Of a stretch of DNA of 64,000 nt, positions 60,423 to 64,000 are shown one piece after another. How positions within the stretch are numbered: position 1 is the stretch's first letter; each line of letters starts with the position of its first letter. Under the pieces are notes generated by a model that saw nothing but the letters and a program-made list of their open reading frames with translations, was not told the origin of the DNA and did not search any database. The position numbers and the translations under genes were made by a program. Origin of the DNA: Pseudomonadota bacterium (GTDB taxonomy: Bacteria; Pseudomonadota; Gammaproteobacteria; Burkholderiales; Nitrosomonadaceae); the NCBI GenBank assembly GCA_018240285.1, contig JAFEGA010000006.1, positions 230,654 to 294,653 on the forward strand, given 5' to 3'.

Positions 60423-60648
60423 TGTTGCCGTACATATCCTCGCGGTGCAGACTCAAGCCCTCTAGCTACTTGCCTACGCTGATCACAGGAAAAAACAGTG
60501 GCTTCTTGATCTTGCGTGCCGTTGCTTGTTGTTCCATCTGCATTTTCAAAAAATCGACGAAATCCTTGACTTCCGCAATCCGGCCGGTAGGCAGCGATCT
60601 TATCTTGTCGATTAACGCTTGGGTGTCTTGCTTGCTGATTGCCATCAT
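60412..60648 (-). pseudogene. VapB-like antitoxin with an in-frame amber codon
   Basis: From ATG 60648: SKQDTQALIDKIRSLPTGRI, then FPVISVGK and a TAG (60466-60468), after which the same frame continues LEGLSLHREDMYGNNGR to a TAA at 60412-60414. The WPEGLSLRREDMYG-type ending is typical of this antitoxin group, so the TAG probably replaced Trp (TGG). The truncated 60-aa form might still fold. Its end overlaps the toxin ATG, the usual vapBC layout. Confidence 0.65.
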
Positions 60649-60787
60649 TCTTCTCCGCTCAACCTAATTCACCAAAAAGATAATCTCAGCATAAGGGAAT
60701 TCCAGGATACGCAATTTTGCTGCATCCTAATACATATGTGTTGACACCTACTCAAACCAAAAAAATCTCCAGAAAAACCGGAGCGCT

Positions 60788-62062
60788 TCAGAATTCGCTT
60801 CCCCGGCTGTTATCGACATCTTCCGGGCTCACCAGACTGCCGTAATTTCCCCATGCATTCCGGATGTAAGACACCACTTGGGCAATTTCGGGATCGCGAA
60901 TGAAATGCTGATAGGGGGGCATACCGTAAGGTCTCGGATTGCCGGCTGTGGCAGGCGGGTACCCGCCATACAACACGCTGCGGATGGCATTCAACGGGGA
61001 AATCATGGTCACGCTGCGGTTTCCCGCCAGCGGGGGGTAAATTCCCGGTACGCCTTCTCCCGATTTGCCGTGACAGTCCTGACAGTGTTTTTCATACACC
61101 TCCTGTCCGAGGGCTATATATTGGCGTACCTGTTCCGGCATTTTCCGGGCTTTTCGCGGGGTACTGTCGCGTTTCTCGCCCAGGGATTGAAGGTAAACCG
61201 CCATCGAACGGATGTCATAGTCGGACAGATACTGCAGACTTTGCCGGACAATCGTTGCCATCGGGCCGGAAGTCACGGCATGGCCGTTTATCCCGGTAGA
61301 CAGCAGTTTTGCGATGTCCTCGATAGACCATTCACTTACTCCGGCTTCCAACGGGGATACCAAAGAGGGTGCATACCAATAGGTACCCATGATTTTACCG
61401 CCGCTCATCTTATCGTCCCGGCTTCCTCCCCATACATTCCGGGGGGTATGGCAAGCATTACAGTGTCCAAGCCCCTGAACCAGATAATTTCCCCGGTTCC
61501 ACTCATCGCTTTTCGATTTATCCGGCTGATAGACGCCTTCATTGAAATACCGCGTCCGCCAAAGAAACAAGAGCGCTTGATTATCGTAAGGTGAATTGAT
61601 CTTGTGAGGCGGATTGGCTTGTACGACAGGTGGCAGCGAGCGCAAATAGGCAAAGATTGCGTCGGCATCCGGCCGGGTCACCTTGGTGTATTCCGTGTAC
61701 GGAAAAGCCGGGTACAAATAGCGGCCATCCTTCGACTTGCCGTAATGCAGCGCCTGCCAGAAATCCTCGCTGTTCCAGCGGCCAATGCCGGTTTCGTTAT
61801 CCGGTGTGATATTCGGTGTGACGAATTGACCGAAAGGCGTATTCAACTTGCGCCCGCCCGCGTAAGGCTCGCCGCCGCGCGTAGTATGACAGCCCATGCA
61901 GTTGCCCGCCCGGGCCAGATACTCTCCGCGTTGGATTTGTTCCGCATCGGAATCGGCCAGCGCCTGAGCCAATGCCGTTTGCATCGGGGACAGCAAACCA
62001 CCCGCAACACAAACGATGATCAACCACTTGCTCATCAACCCTGCTCCGCTTGAATTTCTCAT
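60788..62062 (-). CDS. Triheme c-type cytochrome (alcohol dehydrogenase cytochrome-subunit-like)
   Basis: 424 aa. Signal peptide ending QTALAQA, then three c-heme sites: CMGCH, CNACH and CQDCH, each in a cytochrome c domain (YLARAGNCMGCHTTRGGEPY; HCNACHTPRNVWGG; HCQDCHGKSGEGVPGIYPPL). This domain set is that of the cytochrome subunit of membrane alcohol/aldehyde dehydrogenases. No dehydrogenase subunit is adjacent, so its donor is unknown. The ATG at 62062 overlaps the upstream stop (ATGA) and has AAGGAG; an inner ATG at 62035 is possible. Confidence 0.9.
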   Translation of the reverse strand: MRNSSGAGLMSKWLIIVCVAGGLLSPMQTALAQALADSDAEQIQRGEYLARAGNCMGCHTTRGGEPYAGGRKLNTPFGQFVTPNITPDNETGIGRWNSEDFWQALHYGKSKDGRYLYPAFPYTEYTKVTRPDADAIFAYLRSLPPVVQANPPHKINSPYDNQALLFLWRTRYFNEGVYQPDKSKSDEWNRGNYLVQGLGHCNACHTPRNVWGGSRDDKMSGGKIMGTYWYAPSLVSPLEAGVSEWSIEDIAKLLSTGINGHAVTSGPMATIVRQSLQYLSDYDIRSMAVYLQSLGEKRDSTPRKARKMPEQVRQYIALGQEVYEKHCQDCHGKSGEGVPGIYPPLAGNRSVTMISPLNAIRSVLYGGYPPATAGNPRPYGMPPYQHFIRDPEIAQVVSYIRNAWGNYGSLVSPEDVDNSRGSEF

Positions 62063-62778
62063 CGTGCCATCTCCTTCCCGGACAAAATAGTCCGGCAACG
62101 CTGTGCCAGTTCAGGGGCAAGTGCGTCCGCTCCGGCTAGTTGTCCCGATACCGGCAGTCCGGGCAGCCATTGCACCAGCGCGTTGACTTCTTCCTGGGTT
62201 AGTTTCTTGGCGATTTCCGACATGCAGTCGGGTGTCTGGCCGCGCATGATTCCGCCATTGCGCCAGCCGCCGAACTGTGCAGCCAGATAGGCATGCGGCA
62301 AGCCCAGTAGACCGGGAATTGCCGGTTGAACGCCCATCAGCTTTTCGCCGTGACAAGCGCTGCATGCCGGCAGATCGCGCTCAGGGTCGCCGGAATACAT
62401 CAGCGTTTCCACGGATTTTGTTTCAGCCGGTGACAGGGCAGGCACTACCGGCTGCGGATAGACGTAAGGCAGGGAAGCAAAATAATCCGCGATTTCCCGC
62501 ATGTATTCGTCCGACATATTTTCGAGCAAAATGGCCATCGGCTGATAATAGCGCCGCCCATCGCGAAAATTACGCAACTGATTGTAGAGATAACCGGCTG
62601 GTTTGCCCGCAATGCGCGGGAAATAGGCATCCCGGTCTATCAGGTCGGCATCTCTATGGCAGATGATGCAGGGCTTTACCCGCTCTTCCAGGGTATCGGA
62701 TATTGCGGATGACGCCGGTTCGGCAGCACTTACCAGAGCGGAAATCATCGCTAACAAGATAAAGGCAAAAAACTTCAT
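62059..62778 (-). CDS. Diheme cytochrome c (c4-like)
   Basis: 239 aa. Signal peptide ending VSAAEP, and two c-heme sites, CIICH and CSACH, each with a later Met-rich region (FRDGRRYYQPMAILLENMSD; WRNGGIMRGQTPDCMSEIAK). Periplasmic electron carrier of the c4 type. Translationally coupled to the triheme cytochrome downstream, so the two likely pass electrons to each other. Confidence 0.92.
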   Translation of the reverse strand: MKFFAFILLAMISALVSAAEPASSAISDTLEERVKPCIICHRDADLIDRDAYFPRIAGKPAGYLYNQLRNFRDGRRYYQPMAILLENMSDEYMREIADYFASLPYVYPQPVVPALSPAETKSVETLMYSGDPERDLPACSACHGEKLMGVQPAIPGLLGLPHAYLAAQFGGWRNGGIMRGQTPDCMSEIAKKLTQEEVNALVQWLPGLPVSGQLAGADALAPELAQRCRTILSGKEMAR

Positions 62779-62915
62779 TGATACGTAAACTCATAAAAGA
62801 TAATTAAAATACCGGTAATCCTTCGCCAGCGACCGGCGTGCAGAATTGCAGAGTGGCAGTGTATATCACTCGTTGTAATACAAACAACCGGATGATAAAC
62901 CGGGTTAATCTCACC

Positions 62916-63839
62916 TCAATCTGCTGCCAATACTCGAATGTGCGCCGCCACGCACCGCCCCAGCGATTTCAATTCATATCCGCCTTCCAGCGCCGAGACG
63001 ATGCGGCCGTGTGAGTATTTCGCAGCCAGTGCTTTGATCTGCCGCGTGATCCAAACATAGTCTTCGTCTTCAAGCTGCAGTTGCGCCATGTCGTCGTCGC
63101 GGTGGGCGTCGAATCCGGCGGAGACGAAGATCATGTCCGGCTTGAAGCGGTCGAGCGCCGGTAGCCAGTGGTCGGTGACGGCCTGGCGGAATACGGCGCC
63201 ATTACTGCCGCGCGGCAGCGGCACGTTGATCATGCGCTCGGTGGCGCTGTTTGCCCCGCTGTAGGGGTAAAAGGGATGTTGAAACGTCGAACACAGCATG
63301 ACGTGTGGATTGTCGCGGAAAATTTCCTCGCTGCCGTTGCCGTGGTGCACATCGAAATCCAGAATGGCAATGCGCTGCAGGTGATGCTGCGTAATGGCGT
63401 GCGCCACCCCCACTGCGACGTTGTTGAACAGGCAAAATCCCATGGCACGATCCGATTCTGCGTGATGACCGGGCGGGCGGACGGCACAGAAGGCATTATT
63501 CACTGTACCGGCCAGAACCAGATCGGTTGCCAGCACAGCCGCCCCCGCCGCGCGCAGTGCCGCGTTCAGCGAAAATGGATTCATCGCGGTATCCGCGTCC
63601 AAAGCGATCAATCCGGCAGCAGGCGAAGCTTGCCGGATGCTTTCGATGTAATCCGGCGTGTGCACGCGCGCCAGTTGTTCCGTGGTTACCGGCGGCGCCT
63701 CGTAACGTTGCAGTTGTTCCAGCAGTCCGGTGGCTTTCAGTTCATTTTCGATGGCAACCAGGCGTTGCGGGCACTCCGGGTGGTAGGTGCCCATGTCATG
63801 TTTGAGACAATCCGGATGAGTGATGTACGCTGTTGACAC
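62916..63839 (-). CDS. Histone deacetylase-like amidohydrolase
   Basis: 307 aa. Zinc-hydrolase family including AcuC, acetylpolyamine amidohydrolase and HDACs. Active-site His pair in RPPGHHAESDRAMGF, zinc ligands in ILDFDVHHGNGSEE and VSAGFDAHRDDD. Substrate not predictable: acetylated proteins or polyamines are possible. Single gene, with 136 bp to the cytochrome operon. Confidence 0.92.
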   Translation of the reverse strand: MSTAYITHPDCLKHDMGTYHPECPQRLVAIENELKATGLLEQLQRYEAPPVTTEQLARVHTPDYIESIRQASPAAGLIALDADTAMNPFSLNAALRAAGAAVLATDLVLAGTVNNAFCAVRPPGHHAESDRAMGFCLFNNVAVGVAHAITQHHLQRIAILDFDVHHGNGSEEIFRDNPHVMLCSTFQHPFYPYSGANSATERMINVPLPRGSNGAVFRQAVTDHWLPALDRFKPDMIFVSAGFDAHRDDDMAQLQLEDEDYVWITRQIKALAAKYSHGRIVSALEGGYELKSLGRCVAAHIRVLAAD

Positions 63840-64000
63840 TTTATTTTCCGTTCAGATGGTGTTTTTAATGGCTGGTCATGATGCTCGCGTTCGTTGTCTG
63901 TCGCGAAATACAAAGTTTATACAATCGGTCGTGTATAGCATGATAAATTATCGCTATTTTGAATTATAGCGGTTACATGTAAGAATTCCTAGCGTTGTTT

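Overview
This 64 kb window looks like a core chromosomal stretch of a betaproteobacterium, most likely an ammonia oxidizer of the Nitrosomonas group. The reasons are the tol-pal-queE-queC order, a cytochrome P460-family protein, an aa3 oxidase operon of the betaproteobacterial type (small assembly protein, CtaG, DUF2970), PEP-CTERM proteins, and typical betaproteobacterial small families (DUF3460, DUF6164). The genus is an inference; no rRNA or amo/hao gene is present to prove it. I saw no tRNA, rRNA, CRISPR array or intact insertion sequence.

Layout. 1-6265: Tol-Pal envelope operon (tolQ cut by the window edge, tolR, tolA, tolB, pal, cpoB), then queE and queC for queuosine precursor synthesis. 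6308-12379: a minus-strand accessory block with an LTXXQ-like periplasmic protein, a TraT-like lipoprotein, a Tyr/Gly-rich secreted protein, and a two-gene unit of a WD40-caspase lipoprotein and a membrane-anchored TPR protein. A 140-bp MITE-like element lies between this unit and folB. 12592-19310: housekeeping and small genes (folB, plsY, tsaD, DUF3460, a lipoprotein, SDR, DUF6164, cytochrome P460 family, Hpt, thiolase). 19348-26379: complete atpIBEFHAGDC operon with promoter and terminator. 26544-34207: glmU, glmS, yebC, ruvCAB, a small membrane protein and a Bax-inhibitor-like protein. 34561-41471: cytochrome c oxidase structural and assembly genes. 41561-45842: glcD-like oxidase, BON lipoprotein, CheW-like protein, argB, trmJ. 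46016-50313: rpmH-rnpA-yidD-yidC-mnmE. 50401-51113: scar of a decayed integrative element at the mnmE 3' end. 51114-54274: tusA, a PEP-CTERM protein, pmbA and darP. 54333-60648: accessory region with a nuclease-like protein, palindromic repeats, a broken type III-like restriction-modification locus, a second PEP-CTERM protein and a broken vapBC-like toxin-antitoxin locus. 60788-63839: two multiheme c-type cytochromes and a histone-deacetylase-like hydrolase.

How the genes work together. The energy genes fit a respiratory chemolithotroph: aa3 oxidase with its assembly factors, F1Fo ATP synthase, c-type cytochromes and a P460-family protein. Most other genes serve the envelope, DNA repair, tRNA modification and amino-sugar supply.

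Most noteworthy points: (1) ruvC and mnmE both lack any ATG/GTG/TTG that includes their conserved N-termini, and in both a short ATG-started frame would join the gene if the U of a UGA-C were skipped; (2) the WD40-caspase/TPR lipoprotein unit; (3) a complete MITE-like element with terminal inverted repeats and a 4-bp target duplication, plus a probable diverged copy; (4) several decaying mobile or defence loci (integrase remnant, Mod/Res remnant, vapBC with one amber codon in each gene).
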